Shown: in pieces, positions 35,885 to 44,985 of the stretch
How positions within the stretch are numbered: the first letter of the stretch is position 1
Layout of the letters: each line of letters starts with the position of its first letter
Assembly: GCF_007997285.1 (NCBI RefSeq)
Contig: NZ_VORX01000005.1
Span: 124,001-188,000, forward strand
Source of the DNA: Gelidibacter salicanalis
GTDB lineage: Bacteria > Bacteroidota > Bacteroidia > Flavobacteriales > Flavobacteriaceae
Reading direction: 5' to 3'
Length of the DNA stretch: 64,000 nt
Made by a program: the position numbers and the translations under genes
Notes under the pieces: generated by a model
What the model was told of the DNA's origin: nothing
Database searches by the model: none
What the model saw: only the letters and a program-made list of their open reading frames with translations

Positions 35885-36282
35885 CAGTGTGCAGTCTTCA
35901 GTTGGCAGTCTGAATGTTGGCAATCTACAGTCTTCAGTTGGCAGTCTTCAGTTTTCAGGCTTCAGTTGGCAGTCTTCAGTTTTCAGCTGACAGTCCTCAG
36001 TCCTCAGTTTTCAGCTGGCAGTCTGCAGTCATCAATCTACATTCGTCAATTCACAATTTCATTTTTAGAATCTCGAATCCTCCCGTATCGAGAAGTGATG
36101 TATGGGTGGGTCAACAATCAACAATCAACAATCAACAATCCGCAATCCGCAATCCGCAATCTCCAATCTTCAACTTGCCCGTACCGAAAAGACACGTTCG
36201 GGCGGGTCAACAATCTTCAATCCACAATCTCCAATCTTCAACCCGCCCGTACCGAAAAGGTACGTTCGGGCGGGTCTCCAAT
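35885..36282. repeat. Composite array of 7-bp repeats and three 31-bp hairpins
   Basis: From 35885 to 36060 there are 25 units of 7 bases in phase (consensus CAGTCTT/CAGTTGG, later CAATCTA), with one 8-base unit. Then come three copies of a 31-base hairpin (36081-36111, 36177-36207, 36245-36275; the last two read GCCCGTACCGAAAAG at the 5' side and CGTTCGGGCGGGT at the 3' side) separated by 9 and 5 more heptads (CAACAAT, CCGCAAT, CTTCAAT), each run being 7n+2 bases. One heptad after the last hairpin, the rlmB stop codon begins. Open frames in all three plus-strand phases arise because the units contain no stop. Confidence 0.9.
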
Positions 36283-37017
36283 CTAAAGTCGTTGTCGCAC
36301 TACTTCGTATAGGAACGCACCACATGCTACTGAAACATTTAACGATTCAATATCTCCTAAGATTGGAAGTTTTGCCTTTTCATCTACAACTTTTAGGATG
36401 GAGGGATTGATGCCTTTTCCTTCTGAGCCCATAATGATGGCACAAGGTTCAATAAAGGAAACATCATAAAGGTTTTTGTCAGTTTTCTCTGTAGCAGCAA
36501 TAACTTTTATTCCAGAAGCCTGCATGTAAAATACCGCATCCTTAATATGGTCTACTTTACATATTGGAATTTTAAAAATGGCACCGGCGCTCGTTTTAAT
36601 GGTATCACCATTAACTGGGGCACCACCCTTTTTCTGAATAATAATTCCAGAAACTCCAGTACATTCTGCAGTTCTTATAATTGCGCCAAAATTACGCACA
36701 TCACTCAATTGGTCTAGGAGCAGGAATAGGGGTGTTTTGCCAGATTCGAGGACATTGGCTACCAATTCTTCAATAGGGTAGAAACTAATGGGGGCAATTT
36801 GCGCCACAACGCCTTGATGGTTCTTATTGGTTAGACGATTCAGTTTTTCAACTGGCACGTAAGAAGAATTCAAACGCTCTTTATGTAGCAATTGTTCAAG
36901 TTCTGTAAAAAGTTCCCCGCGAAGACCTTTTTGCAAAAATATCTTATCGATGTTTTCGCCAGATTTGATTGCTTCAATCACTGCTCTGATTCCAAAAATT
37001 GTAGTTTCGTGTTCCAT
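36283..37017 (-). CDS. rlmB: 23S rRNA (guanosine-2'-O)-methyltransferase, SpoU family
   Basis: The 244-residue enzyme has an N-terminal L30e-like RNA-binding part (TTIFGIRAVIEAIKSGENID) and a C-terminal knotted SpoU domain with LLDQLSDVRNFGAIIRTAE, IIMGSEGKGI and LNVSVACGAFLYEVVRQ, which binds SAM. It should methylate G2251 of 23S rRNA. The ATG at 37017 is preferred over one 31 codons upstream, because MEHETTIFG matches the family and a TACCTTTG promoter box ends 4 bases before it. Its stop touches a heptamer array. Confidence 0.93.
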   Translation of the reverse strand: MEHETTIFGIRAVIEAIKSGENIDKIFLQKGLRGELFTELEQLLHKERLNSSYVPVEKLNRLTNKNHQGVVAQIAPISFYPIEELVANVLESGKTPLFLLLDQLSDVRNFGAIIRTAECTGVSGIIIQKKGGAPVNGDTIKTSAGAIFKIPICKVDHIKDAVFYMQASGIKVIAATEKTDKNLYDVSFIEPCAIIMGSEGKGINPSILKVVDEKAKLPILGDIESLNVSVACGAFLYEVVRQRL

Positions 37018-37021
37018 GCCG

Positions 37022-37029
37022 CAAAGGTA
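37022..37029 (-). promoter_or_regulatory. -7 box TACCTTTG next to rlmB start
   Basis: Read on the minus strand, TACCTTTG is followed by CGGC and then the ATG of rlmB, implying a transcript with little or no leader. Confidence 0.4.
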
Positions 37030-37109
37030 TAAAATAAACGTTCGTATTTTGAGAAGGTTTATAAAAATTGATGTGGATATTTCGTACAGAAATTTTTGAA
37101 TTGATTGCA

Positions 37110-37146
37110 TAAAAAAACCTCTTAAGTATTAGACTTAAGAGGTTTT
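37110..37146 (-). terminator. Terminator of the susCD unit
   Basis: AAAACCTCTTAAGT (37114-37127) pairs perfectly with ACTTAAGAGGTTTT (37133-37146); on the minus strand a run of T follows. It lies 22 bases past the susD-like stop codon. Confidence 0.85.
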
Positions 37147-37167
37147 AGAATTTTAAAAACTATTTAA

Positions 37168-38604
37168 TTAGTTAACATCCCAGAACAACTTGGTAGTTTG
37201 TTCGTCACCACCAATTGCTGCTGATGCCGCTGACCAATTAACCTCATTAAGATTTTGCTCATTAACAGGGTATGTGTAGCGGGTTGGAACGGGAAGTCCA
37301 GATTCTGCTGGTAAATTAAGCGTAGGTACATCATAAGTTCTCCATGCAGTCCATGCCTCATAACCTCTGTTATACATTGCTAACCAGAATTGTTTTCCAA
37401 TTTTTTCTTTCCAAGTACCAGGAGCAGTAGTGTATTTTACTGCCGGTTTAGCTAAGTAAGCTTCAACACCAGGAGCGCCCCATTCATTAAATGATGCTCT
37501 GATTCCTTCGTTGTAAAATTCTGCAGCCATTGCTGGAGTTCCAGATAAGGATCGTTCCGCAGCATCAGCCAGATAGAAAGATACTTCAGAATAATCAAGT
37601 ATGGATGCAGGGTTTGTTGGGTCTAACATTCTATCACCAAGATGAGTGTAAAGACTGTAACTGTTGTTGTCTCCATAAGGTCCGCCTTTGTATATACCAG
37701 CACCTAAATTCTGATCAAAGTAAAAAGGTCTTCTTGGATCTTCTAAGGCATTCATGATGTCAACTAAAGTATTAGCAGCAATAAAATCAGAACGACCAGA
37801 TTGCACTAAATCAACCCACACTGGATTTGTATTTGGTGTTGTACCTGAATACACTAAAGATGCATTATCGTCATTAGAAGTAAATACGCCACCACTTACA
37901 GCAGTAGTTACAGCTGCTTGAGATAGAGTTGAAAATCCTGGAGCGTCAGCAATTCTGATTCCCATTCTTAAAAGTAATGAGTTTCCAAATTTTTGCCATT
38001 TCGCCGAATCACCACCGTAAATAGGATCTGCTGCACCAAAACCTGAATCAGTAATGTTAGGAATGGCTGCAGTTAAACGCGCTAGCAAGTCAGTGTATAT
38101 TGTTGCAGCGTCATCATAAGCGGGTAATACAAACTCATTTGGGCTTAAGGCTTGAGTATAAGGAATATCTCCGTAAGTCTCTACTAAGTGTGCCCAAGTG
38201 TATACCATAAGTATTTCTATTTGCGCATTTCTTGTATCCTTTTCAACTTGAGTTAATACAGCGTCGTTATTGGTGTTTTCACGCGCAGTTGTTAAATCTA
38301 AAAGAACATCTCTGTACAACTCTGACCAATGGTTTTGAGTGATATTTCGTCCGTTCAAGTCAAAATTCGCTTCATCGGTATACGTAGTTTCAGTCCAGTG
38401 TTGCCCTAACATTCTGAAAACGTTAGTATTCACATTGGTGCTCGTCATCTGATCATACAAACTTTTGGTAGCAGCGGTAAATAAAAAGGCTGCTTCTACT
38501 TGAGTAGGATTTTTAGGATCTCTATTTAAATCTTCGTAAGCCTCATCTGTCTGACAAGAAACTAGTGCTACGAAGGTAAAAACGGTTAATATTATTTTTT
38601 TCAT
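37168..38604 (-). CDS. SusD/RagB-family outer-membrane lipoprotein (SusD-like 2)
   Basis: The 478-residue protein has a lipoprotein signal (FVALVSC, Cys17) followed by the DEAYEDLNRDPKNPTQV start of the SusD-like 2 subfamily, TPR helices, and a C-terminal EQTTKLFWDVN. It should cap the SusC barrel at the cell surface and bind the nutrient. It is 12 bases downstream of the SusC gene. No glycoside hydrolase or regulator is beside it, so the ligand could be a peptide, glycan or other compound. Confidence 0.93.
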   Translation of the reverse strand: MKKIILTVFTFVALVSCQTDEAYEDLNRDPKNPTQVEAAFLFTAATKSLYDQMTSTNVNTNVFRMLGQHWTETTYTDEANFDLNGRNITQNHWSELYRDVLLDLTTARENTNNDAVLTQVEKDTRNAQIEILMVYTWAHLVETYGDIPYTQALSPNEFVLPAYDDAATIYTDLLARLTAAIPNITDSGFGAADPIYGGDSAKWQKFGNSLLLRMGIRIADAPGFSTLSQAAVTTAVSGGVFTSNDDNASLVYSGTTPNTNPVWVDLVQSGRSDFIAANTLVDIMNALEDPRRPFYFDQNLGAGIYKGGPYGDNNSYSLYTHLGDRMLDPTNPASILDYSEVSFYLADAAERSLSGTPAMAAEFYNEGIRASFNEWGAPGVEAYLAKPAVKYTTAPGTWKEKIGKQFWLAMYNRGYEAWTAWRTYDVPTLNLPAESGLPVPTRYTYPVNEQNLNEVNWSAASAAIGGDEQTTKLFWDVN

Positions 38605-38616
38605 AATTTTTTTTAT

Positions 38617-41600
38617 TTAAAACTGTAGTTTAAGACTTGCACCTATTTCTCTAATAGAAGGGTAAGAACCTGATTGGTAACCTTGAACGTTACCAGAACT
38701 TAAACCTGCTTCAGGATCAGCATAAGGTGTGTTTTTATCAATGATCCATAAGTTTCTTCCTATAAGTGAGATGGAAACTCCTGTAAATGCCATTTGCTCT
38801 AATACTTTAGGGCTAAGGTTGTAAGATAAACTTGCCTCACGTAACTTTACATAACCTGCATCATAAACGTGTGCAGCATTTGGTGTTCTCACGTAACCCC
38901 AAGGATTTCCGTAAGTAGTTGCGCTAGCTCTCACATTGTTTGTTGATCCGTCAGCTTGTACACCAGCTAAAACAACACCACCACTTGTAGCATCATAATT
39001 TCCAGGAGTACCAACTACTGGGTTTCTTACTGGGTTTCCAAGATCGTTATTAGCAGCAGTAAAGTCATAAAGACCTGTAGCATACCCATACCATGTGTCT
39101 AATGAGAATACATCACCACCTTTTTGGATGTCAATTAAGAAATTGAAGTTGAAGTTTTTGTATTTAAAGTTGTTAAATACACCACCTTTCCAATCAGGAT
39201 TGACATCTCCAATAACATTATTGTTAGTGCCAGTTGCTTGGTAATAGCCGTTAGTTCTAACTGTTCTTTCACCGTTGGTATATACAAAGTCAGTTCCTCT
39301 GATAGTTCCGTAAGGTTCACCTGGAGTTGCGTTGATGGAAATACCACCTTGTAGGGCAGCTAATTGTAAGTTGTCGATCCCGTTCAACAATTCAACCACT
39401 AAACTTTCGTTTTTCGACCAGTTAGCTGTGATATCCCACTGGAAATCTTCACTTTTAATTGGCGTTAAGTTCAATTGAACCTCTACACCCTTATTTTCAA
39501 TTGTACCTGCATTTAATACTGCTGAGGTATAACCAGTAGCCGTAGATAATGGAATGGCTGTAATTTGGTTAATGTTTTCAGTATTATAGTAAGAAACATC
39601 AAACCCAACACGTCTATCAGCAAATTGCATTTCTAAACCAAACTCATAACTGTTTTGTCTTTCTGGTAATAAGTTCAAGTTAGCTTGAGCGCCTGGATTA
39701 GAAGCGATTCCATTACCGTTAAAAGGGGTTCCAATACCAAAAGTATTAAATACTCTGTATGGGTTAGTGTCATTACCTACTTCAGCGTAATTAGCTCTTA
39801 CTTTACCAAACGATAACCATCTAGCATCAATTAATTGAGAGAATACTAAACTTCCAGAAACTGAGAAATACTCATATCTGTTGTTGTCTTTTGGAAGAGT
39901 TGAAGATCGATCAGATCTAAAAGATCCTTCTAAATATGCGAAATTGTCATAACCTAAACTTGCACGAACAAATTGACCGTCTACCATGCTAGTTGCATCG
40001 TATTCAGCAGGAGCGTTGATAGGACTTACACTGTTAGACAATGCATAAAGCCCTGCCAAGTTTAAACCACCGTTGGTTGCAGCAAAAATACTATTTTGTT
40101 TGTTTTGTCTAATGTTAGCTCCTATGTTACCTTCTAAGTTTAATTTATCAGATAAATCTTTGTTGAACGTGAACATTAAATCGTAGTTATACTCAGCAAC
40201 GTTATTGTTGTATCGTGTATATTCAGATACATCAGCACTACCTACGTTAGTTCTTTCTTCTTGTAACTCACTGTAGCTATCATAAGAAAATCTTGTCATA
40301 ACACTTAACCAATCCGTTATTTCATAGTCTAAGGCAAAGTTACCAAAGTATCTAGAACGGGTATCAGTCTCATAGTTTTCATAAAATGTCCAGTATGGGT
40401 TGTCTGAATAAATAGGACTCAAGTTATCTGGACCGTTTGGATTCCATGTAATGTTATCCCCAGTCGCAAAATAGGCATCTCCTTGTTCTTTGAAATCGAC
40501 GTTAGTTTGGAACCATTGTCTAAACTGTTGCATCACGTTTTTTGAACTATATCCAGTTCCGTAACGACCTTTACCATCAGTTTTGATGAAGTTAAAAGTA
40601 GTTGACGCAGTCAATTTATCACTTAAATCGTGAGATCCAGAGAAGTTGATTGTGTTTCTCTTAATTTTACTATTCGGTAAGTTACCTTCTTGTAATAAGT
40701 TGGTGAAACCTAATCTAAAAGAGCTAGTCTCATTTCCACCATCCAATGATACAGAGTTTACAGCTGTAATAGATGCTTTGTAGATCGAGTTAGGATCATT
40801 TTTACCTGCTAACCATGGAGAAGCTTGTTGGTATGTGTTTTCCAATTGTGGATAGATTGAGTTCCATTGGTAAACCATCAAACTTGGGTCAAATGCCCCA
40901 CCGTAAGATGCATCTTCCGTAAATGGAGTGATAAGATCATCAACACCATCACCGTCAACATCAAATAATTCAAAATATCCATCCTCAGAAGAATAATATG
41001 GTCCGTAACCTGCACCGTATTTCTTTTGGTAAGTTGGTAGCGTTGAAGAATCAGCAGTACCCATCGTTAAACTAGAGCTGATTGTTACACCCACACCTTT
41101 TTTAGAAGTACCTTTTTTAGTTGTGATCATGACCACACCGTTAGAAGCACGAGAACCGTAAAGCGCTGTAGCAGCGGCACCTTTCAAAACGTTGATAGAC
41201 TCAATGTCATCAGGGTTAATGTCTGATGCAGCATTCCCGTAATCATACCCACCTCTACCTGATTTTTGACCAGAAGAGTTAGAGTTGCTGTTATCAACAG
41301 GTACACCATCAATAACAAATAAAGCCTGGTTGTTACCAGCAATAGAGTTGTTACCTCTAATAACCACGTTGGTAGAACCACCTAAAGTACCAGATGTTTT
41401 AATATCTAGACCAGCAACCTTACCGGATAACGAGTTAACGAAGTTTGAACTTTTCACGTTAGATACAGCCTCCCCTTTAACTTCTTGGGTAGCATAACCT
41501 AAACTTTTCTTCTCTCTTTTAATACCTAGCGCTGTCACAACAACTTCGTCTAATACAGACGCGTCTTCTTGCATTGTTACATTAATAGTATTAGAAGCAC

Positions 41601-41856
41601 CCACGGTAACTTCTTGGGCTTTCAACCCTACATATGTAAATGATAACACATCTCCTGACTTAGCGGTGATGGTATAATTACCATCAAAATCCGTTTGCGT
41701 GCCAGTGGCAGTGCCTTTTACAATGATATTAACCCCAGGAAGTGGCAGACCAGATTTATCTGATACCATCCCTGAAATTGATTTTTCTTGTGCAAACGAT
41801 ATCTGCACAAATAACGCTAGTAATAGCGTTAGAATTCCACTAAACTTTGTTTTCAT
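38617..41856 (-). CDS. SusC/RagA-family TonB-linked outer-membrane transporter
   Basis: The 1079-residue protein has a signal peptide (MKTKFSGILTLLLALFVQISFAQ), a carboxypeptidase-regulatory-like domain (ISGMVSDKSGLPLPGVNIIVKG, split at residues 27-48), a plug (VLDEVVVTALGIKREKKSLGYA, VLKGAAATALYGSRASNGVV) and a 22-strand barrel ending in ASLKLQF. Import is driven by TonB. It forms one operon with the SusD-like gene; the upstream 334-base spacer must hold the promoter. Full length, with no frame break. Confidence 0.95.
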   Translation of the reverse strand: MKTKFSGILTLLLALFVQISFAQEKSISGMVSDKSGLPLPGVNIIVKGTATGTQTDFDGNYTITAKSGDVLSFTYVGLKAQEVTVGASNTINVTMQEDASVLDEVVVTALGIKREKKSLGYATQEVKGEAVSNVKSSNFVNSLSGKVAGLDIKTSGTLGGSTNVVIRGNNSIAGNNQALFVIDGVPVDNSNSNSSGQKSGRGGYDYGNAASDINPDDIESINVLKGAAATALYGSRASNGVVMITTKKGTSKKGVGVTISSSLTMGTADSSTLPTYQKKYGAGYGPYYSSEDGYFELFDVDGDGVDDLITPFTEDASYGGAFDPSLMVYQWNSIYPQLENTYQQASPWLAGKNDPNSIYKASITAVNSVSLDGGNETSSFRLGFTNLLQEGNLPNSKIKRNTINFSGSHDLSDKLTASTTFNFIKTDGKGRYGTGYSSKNVMQQFRQWFQTNVDFKEQGDAYFATGDNITWNPNGPDNLSPIYSDNPYWTFYENYETDTRSRYFGNFALDYEITDWLSVMTRFSYDSYSELQEERTNVGSADVSEYTRYNNNVAEYNYDLMFTFNKDLSDKLNLEGNIGANIRQNKQNSIFAATNGGLNLAGLYALSNSVSPINAPAEYDATSMVDGQFVRASLGYDNFAYLEGSFRSDRSSTLPKDNNRYEYFSVSGSLVFSQLIDARWLSFGKVRANYAEVGNDTNPYRVFNTFGIGTPFNGNGIASNPGAQANLNLLPERQNSYEFGLEMQFADRRVGFDVSYYNTENINQITAIPLSTATGYTSAVLNAGTIENKGVEVQLNLTPIKSEDFQWDITANWSKNESLVVELLNGIDNLQLAALQGGISINATPGEPYGTIRGTDFVYTNGERTVRTNGYYQATGTNNNVIGDVNPDWKGGVFNNFKYKNFNFNFLIDIQKGGDVFSLDTWYGYATGLYDFTAANNDLGNPVRNPVVGTPGNYDATSGGVVLAGVQADGSTNNVRASATTYGNPWGYVRTPNAAHVYDAGYVKLREASLSYNLSPKVLEQMAFTGVSISLIGRNLWIIDKNTPYADPEAGLSSGNVQGYQSGSYPSIREIGASLKLQF

Positions 41857-42190
41857 ATTTAAATTAATTTGAATTAGCCTACCGTAAAAATGCTAATAAT
41901 AAGTTAAATAAGCAATTAAATCAATGTGGATTTTGTCCGTGTCATGCAAAATGCCACTAGCAACAGTGACGTAATTTATTTATATGTACAATATAAATGT
42001 TTGTAATACAGTTGATTATTCTAAAAACAGTCAAGGAAATCCTGAATATTTCTTTTTTAGTTTTGTTGGGTTATTTTATGAGTTTCCGTGAATAAAACGT
42101 TAAATCGTCTTAAAATCTATTGCACATGATAACTATCAGTTTTTAGTTTTACAGAATTTCTTATCAAAATATGATCTTTAATTGTGCTAT
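41857..42190. other. Intergenic region upstream of susC-like gene
   Basis: The 334 bases are AT-rich and separate two minus-strand genes. I see no reading frame, RNA gene or clear TAnnTTTG box on the minus strand, nor a strong hairpin after the BamA-like gene. Confidence 0.45.
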
Positions 42191-43876
42191 TTAAAATGAG
42201 GCTGATATACTCAGATGCACTTTTGAATCAGATAATTTTATGGACTGTTGTCTTGAGCTTCCGTTGCTGTAATTTAGTTTAAAAAGTCCTGCTTGGGTAA
42301 GCATGCCAAATCCAAACCCTAACCCTAAGAGATTATCTTTGGTTACATTGTTTTGATTCTCGTAGTAAGCAACATCAATGATGGAATGTACATATAGGGT
42401 GTTGGATACATTATACCGGTATTCGGTATTTAAGACAGTATATAAATTGGCCATCAAACTTTGCTCTTCAAAACCTCTGATGGAATTGATGCCGCCAAAC
42501 CTAAACAATTCGTTGTTTAAAAATTGCTCTGAATTTAAGAGCGCTCCATTCAGATGGGCATAGACGCTATTGCGCGCATTCAATGTAAATATATTAAAAG
42601 TTGTAAGTTCGATTTTGGTTTGTGTGGTTTCAGAATTTTCAAGGGTTCTTTGACCTAATCCACCAGATATTTCAAACAGAAATTGTATTGGGAATAGGTT
42701 GTCTTGCAATCGTGGCCTGCTATGGACATAGCTGAGGTTATAAAAATGAGATCTAAAATCAGTGGTGTTTACAATGGGAACCTCTAAAAGTGTTGCAGAG
42801 TTTACAGCATTGATGCCTACGGTCACAGCGTTTCTAGGATTTATGTAGTAGTCAATTTTCGCAAATTGTGATGTGCTAATATATGAAGAGTCCTTTTTGA
42901 AAATATGCAATCCAAATTGCGTGCCTATAGGCGACCCAAACAAAAAGGGGAGCTTTGCTGTGACATCGAAAGTTTTCTGATCATTTTCATCGCTTTTGTA
43001 GAGCACTCTAAAAGATTCCCCATAATGTAACGTATTGATCAGTTTTAGATTTAAATACCCATCAAATTCAAGTTTGTTTGTTTCAGCGTTAGTTCCGAAA
43101 CCTATAAAACCGTCAAACGTGTTGCTCTTTTGTTTGTCAACATATATATAGAGTAGGGTAGAGTCTTTTGTAAACAAAACTTCAGGAGCTTTTATTTGTG
43201 TAGCAAACCTTAGGTTTTCTAACGCTTCCGTTTTTAAAGTAATGGCCTTTAAATTAAAAACCTGCTTTGGTTTTAATTTCAAATACTGTTTGATAAAAGA
43301 TTTGGGGAATTTTTCATAACCCTTCACTATAATAGCATCAATTTTTCTAGTTTTATTTCGGTCAACTTGCAATTGTGCAGTAAGCATCCCATCTTCCGTT
43401 TTGATATTGGTAAGGTGAAGCGTAGAGAATGGGGCGCCTTGTGCTATAATTTCAGAATTGAGTCGTTGTAAAGTTGATTCGAGTGTAGAAACATCCACCT
43501 CAAAATACGTTTTAGTAATTGCAGTACTGACTAATTTTAAATGTGACGTGTTAAAATCTGCATCAAAATTAATACGGGCGGTTGTGTATAACCTGCCTAA
43601 ATTATAAGATGCCAAAAAATTATTCTCTGGATGTTTCTGGATGGCTACAATAGCGCTTTCTAGATACCCAATGGTGTGCAATGTTTTTTGAAGGTTTTGT
43701 AACTCATTTTGGAGCTCTTTATAATTTTTAAAAGAAGATTGATAATTAAGATTGGCAATAATTTTTGTTTCTGCTGTCGAGGTGCCTTCCGCTTTTAAGT
43801 ACACGGTTTGGGCCAATAGGATTGGAGATGAGACCCATCCGCAAACAAACAAAAGGAAGAATAGTTTTAAAGACAT
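42191..43876 (-). CDS. BamA/TamA-superfamily outer-membrane protein
   Basis: From ATG 43876 the product has 561 residues with a signal peptide (MSLKLFFLLFVCGWVSSPILLAQ); an earlier ATG 31 codons upstream would hide it. There is a POTRA-like domain (IDAIIVKGYEKFPKSFIKQYLKLKPKQVF, split at residues 187-215) and a 16-strand barrel with the conserved FRFGGINSIRGFEEQSL (RGF loop) and a final aromatic HLSISASF. It may insert or export proteins at the outer membrane, but the genome should have a separate essential BamA. It is divergent from rpsL across 174 bases. Confidence 0.82.
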   Translation of the reverse strand: MSLKLFFLLFVCGWVSSPILLAQTVYLKAEGTSTAETKIIANLNYQSSFKNYKELQNELQNLQKTLHTIGYLESAIVAIQKHPENNFLASYNLGRLYTTARINFDADFNTSHLKLVSTAITKTYFEVDVSTLESTLQRLNSEIIAQGAPFSTLHLTNIKTEDGMLTAQLQVDRNKTRKIDAIIVKGYEKFPKSFIKQYLKLKPKQVFNLKAITLKTEALENLRFATQIKAPEVLFTKDSTLLYIYVDKQKSNTFDGFIGFGTNAETNKLEFDGYLNLKLINTLHYGESFRVLYKSDENDQKTFDVTAKLPFLFGSPIGTQFGLHIFKKDSSYISTSQFAKIDYYINPRNAVTVGINAVNSATLLEVPIVNTTDFRSHFYNLSYVHSRPRLQDNLFPIQFLFEISGGLGQRTLENSETTQTKIELTTFNIFTLNARNSVYAHLNGALLNSEQFLNNELFRFGGINSIRGFEEQSLMANLYTVLNTEYRYNVSNTLYVHSIIDVAYYENQNNVTKDNLLGLGFGFGMLTQAGLFKLNYSNGSSRQQSIKLSDSKVHLSISASF

Positions 43877-43974
43877 GTAGAACTTTAAGGAATTCAAAGT
43901 TAAAGGAAAATGAGAACTGAATACGTGTACAATGTTAAATAATTCAGCAAAGATTTGAAAATTAATCATTTTAC

Positions 43975-44006
43975 TTTTGAATAAGCGAATTTATTTTCTA
44001 CCTTTG
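43975..44006 (+). promoter_or_regulatory. Promoter of the ribosomal supercluster (TTTTG-N19-TACCTTTG)
   Basis: TTTTG at 43975-43979 and TACCTTTG at 43999-44006 with 19 bases between are an excellent match to the Bacteroidota primary promoter (TTTG, 19-20, TAnnTTTG). Transcription would start about 44012, 39 bases before rpsL. Confidence 0.75.
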
Positions 44007-44050
44007 CAGCCCTCAAAAGCGAGGAGTAAAACAAATTTATATAGAAATAT

Positions 44051-44425
44051 ATGCCAACAATTTCACAATTAGTACGAAAAGGAAGAACCAAAATAGCCAA
44101 GAAGAGTAAATCGGTTGCCCTTGATTCGTGTCCACAAAGACGTGGTGTGTGTACTCGTGTTTATACGACGACACCTAAGAAACCTAACTCAGCAATGCGT
44201 AAGGTAGCAAGGGTTCGTTTAACAAACGGAAACGAAGTTAACGCATACATCGGAGGTGAAGGTCACAATCTACAGGAACACTCGATAGTATTGGTTAGAG
44301 GTGGAAGGGTAAAAGATTTGCCAGGAGTTAGATATCACATTGTACGTGGTGCCTTAGATACCGCAGGTGTTACAGGTAGAACGCAACGTAGATCTAAATA
44401 CGGAACAAAACGCCCTAAAAAGTAG
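44051..44425 (+). CDS. rpsL: 30S ribosomal protein S12
   Basis: The 124-residue S12 starts [13 protein letters not shown] and has the decoding-centre loops [18 protein letters not shown] and [13 protein letters not shown], in which the lysines linked to streptomycin resistance when mutated are the wild type. It is the first gene of the str-S10-spc-alpha cluster. Its TAG stop is part of a 20-bp palindrome (44426-44445 and the GTAG before it). Confidence 0.98.
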   Translation: MPTISQLVRKGRTKIAKKSKSVALDSCPQRRGVCTRVYTTTPKKPNSAMRKVARVRLTNGNEVNAYIGGEGHNLQEHSIVLVRGGRVKDLPGVRYHIVRGALDTAGVTGRTQRRSKYGTKRPKK

Positions 44426-44445
44426 AGATGTAACATGTTACATCT
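44422..44445. repeat. Palindrome overlapping the rpsL stop codon
   Basis: AGATGTAACATGTTACATCT (44426-44445) is a perfect 20-bp palindrome. With the preceding GTAG, which contains the stop codon, the left arm reads GTAGAGATG, like the left arm GTAGAGACG of the first palindrome after rpsJ. Confidence 0.75.
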
Positions 44446-44471
44446 GATTAGTGACGCAAATTAGTGCGACA

Positions 44472-44495
44472 TTAATTTTAATGATTTAAAATTAA
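44472..44495 (+). promoter_or_regulatory. Hairpin in rpsL-rpsG spacer
   Basis: TTAATTTTAA (44472-44481) and TTAAAATTAA (44486-44495) are perfect inverted repeats with a 4-base loop, 10 bases before rpsG. In E. coli S7 binds the S12-S7 spacer to control translation; a similar role here is only inference. Confidence 0.4.
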
Positions 44496-44505
44496 CAAAG
44501 AAGAC

Positions 44506-44982
44506 ATGAGAAAAAGAGCAGCAAAAAAGAGACCGCTTTTGCCAGATCCACGTTTTAACGACCAGTTAGTAACTCGTTTCGTTAATATGATGATGTGGGA
44601 TGGTAAGAAGTCCGTAGCTTTTAAAGTATTTTATGATGCTATTGACATTGTAGAAGCAAAAAAAACTGACGAAGAAAAAACAGCCTTGGAAACATGGAAA
44701 GATGCTTTATCTAACGTAATGCCTCACGTAGAAGTACGTAGTCGTCGTGTAGGTGGTGCAACATTTCAAATCCCAATGCAAATTCGTCCAGACCGTAAAG
44801 TATCTACAGCTATGAAATGGTTGATTAGCTACTCACGTAAAAGAAATGAGAAATCTATGCCAGCAAAACTTGCTGCTGAAATTTTAGCTGCGGCCAAAGA
44901 AGAAGGTGCAGCAGTTAAAAAGCGTTTAGATACTCATAAAATGGCAGAAGCTAATAAAGCATTCTCACACTTTAGATTCTAA
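44506..44982 (+). CDS. rpsG: 30S ribosomal protein S7
   Basis: The 158-residue S7 begins [17 protein letters not shown] and has the beta-hairpin [16 protein letters not shown] and the conserved RWLI-like [11 protein letters not shown]. It starts assembly of the 30S head by binding 16S rRNA, and in other bacteria also represses its own operon. It follows an 80-base spacer with two hairpins and ends 3 bases before fusA. Confidence 0.98.
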   Translation: MRKRAAKKRPLLPDPRFNDQLVTRFVNMMMWDGKKSVAFKVFYDAIDIVEAKKTDEEKTALETWKDALSNVMPHVEVRSRRVGGATFQIPMQIRPDRKVSTAMKWLISYSRKRNEKSMPAKLAAEILAAAKEEGAAVKKRLDTHKMAEANKAFSHFRF

Positions 44983-44985
44983 TAT

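Noticed and set aside
35914-36410. Three overlapping plus-strand open frames of 102-132 codons
   Set aside because: They lie in all three phases over the heptamer array and run into the antisense of rlmB. A 7-base unit without stop codons opens every frame; the products are low-complexity and have no start signal.
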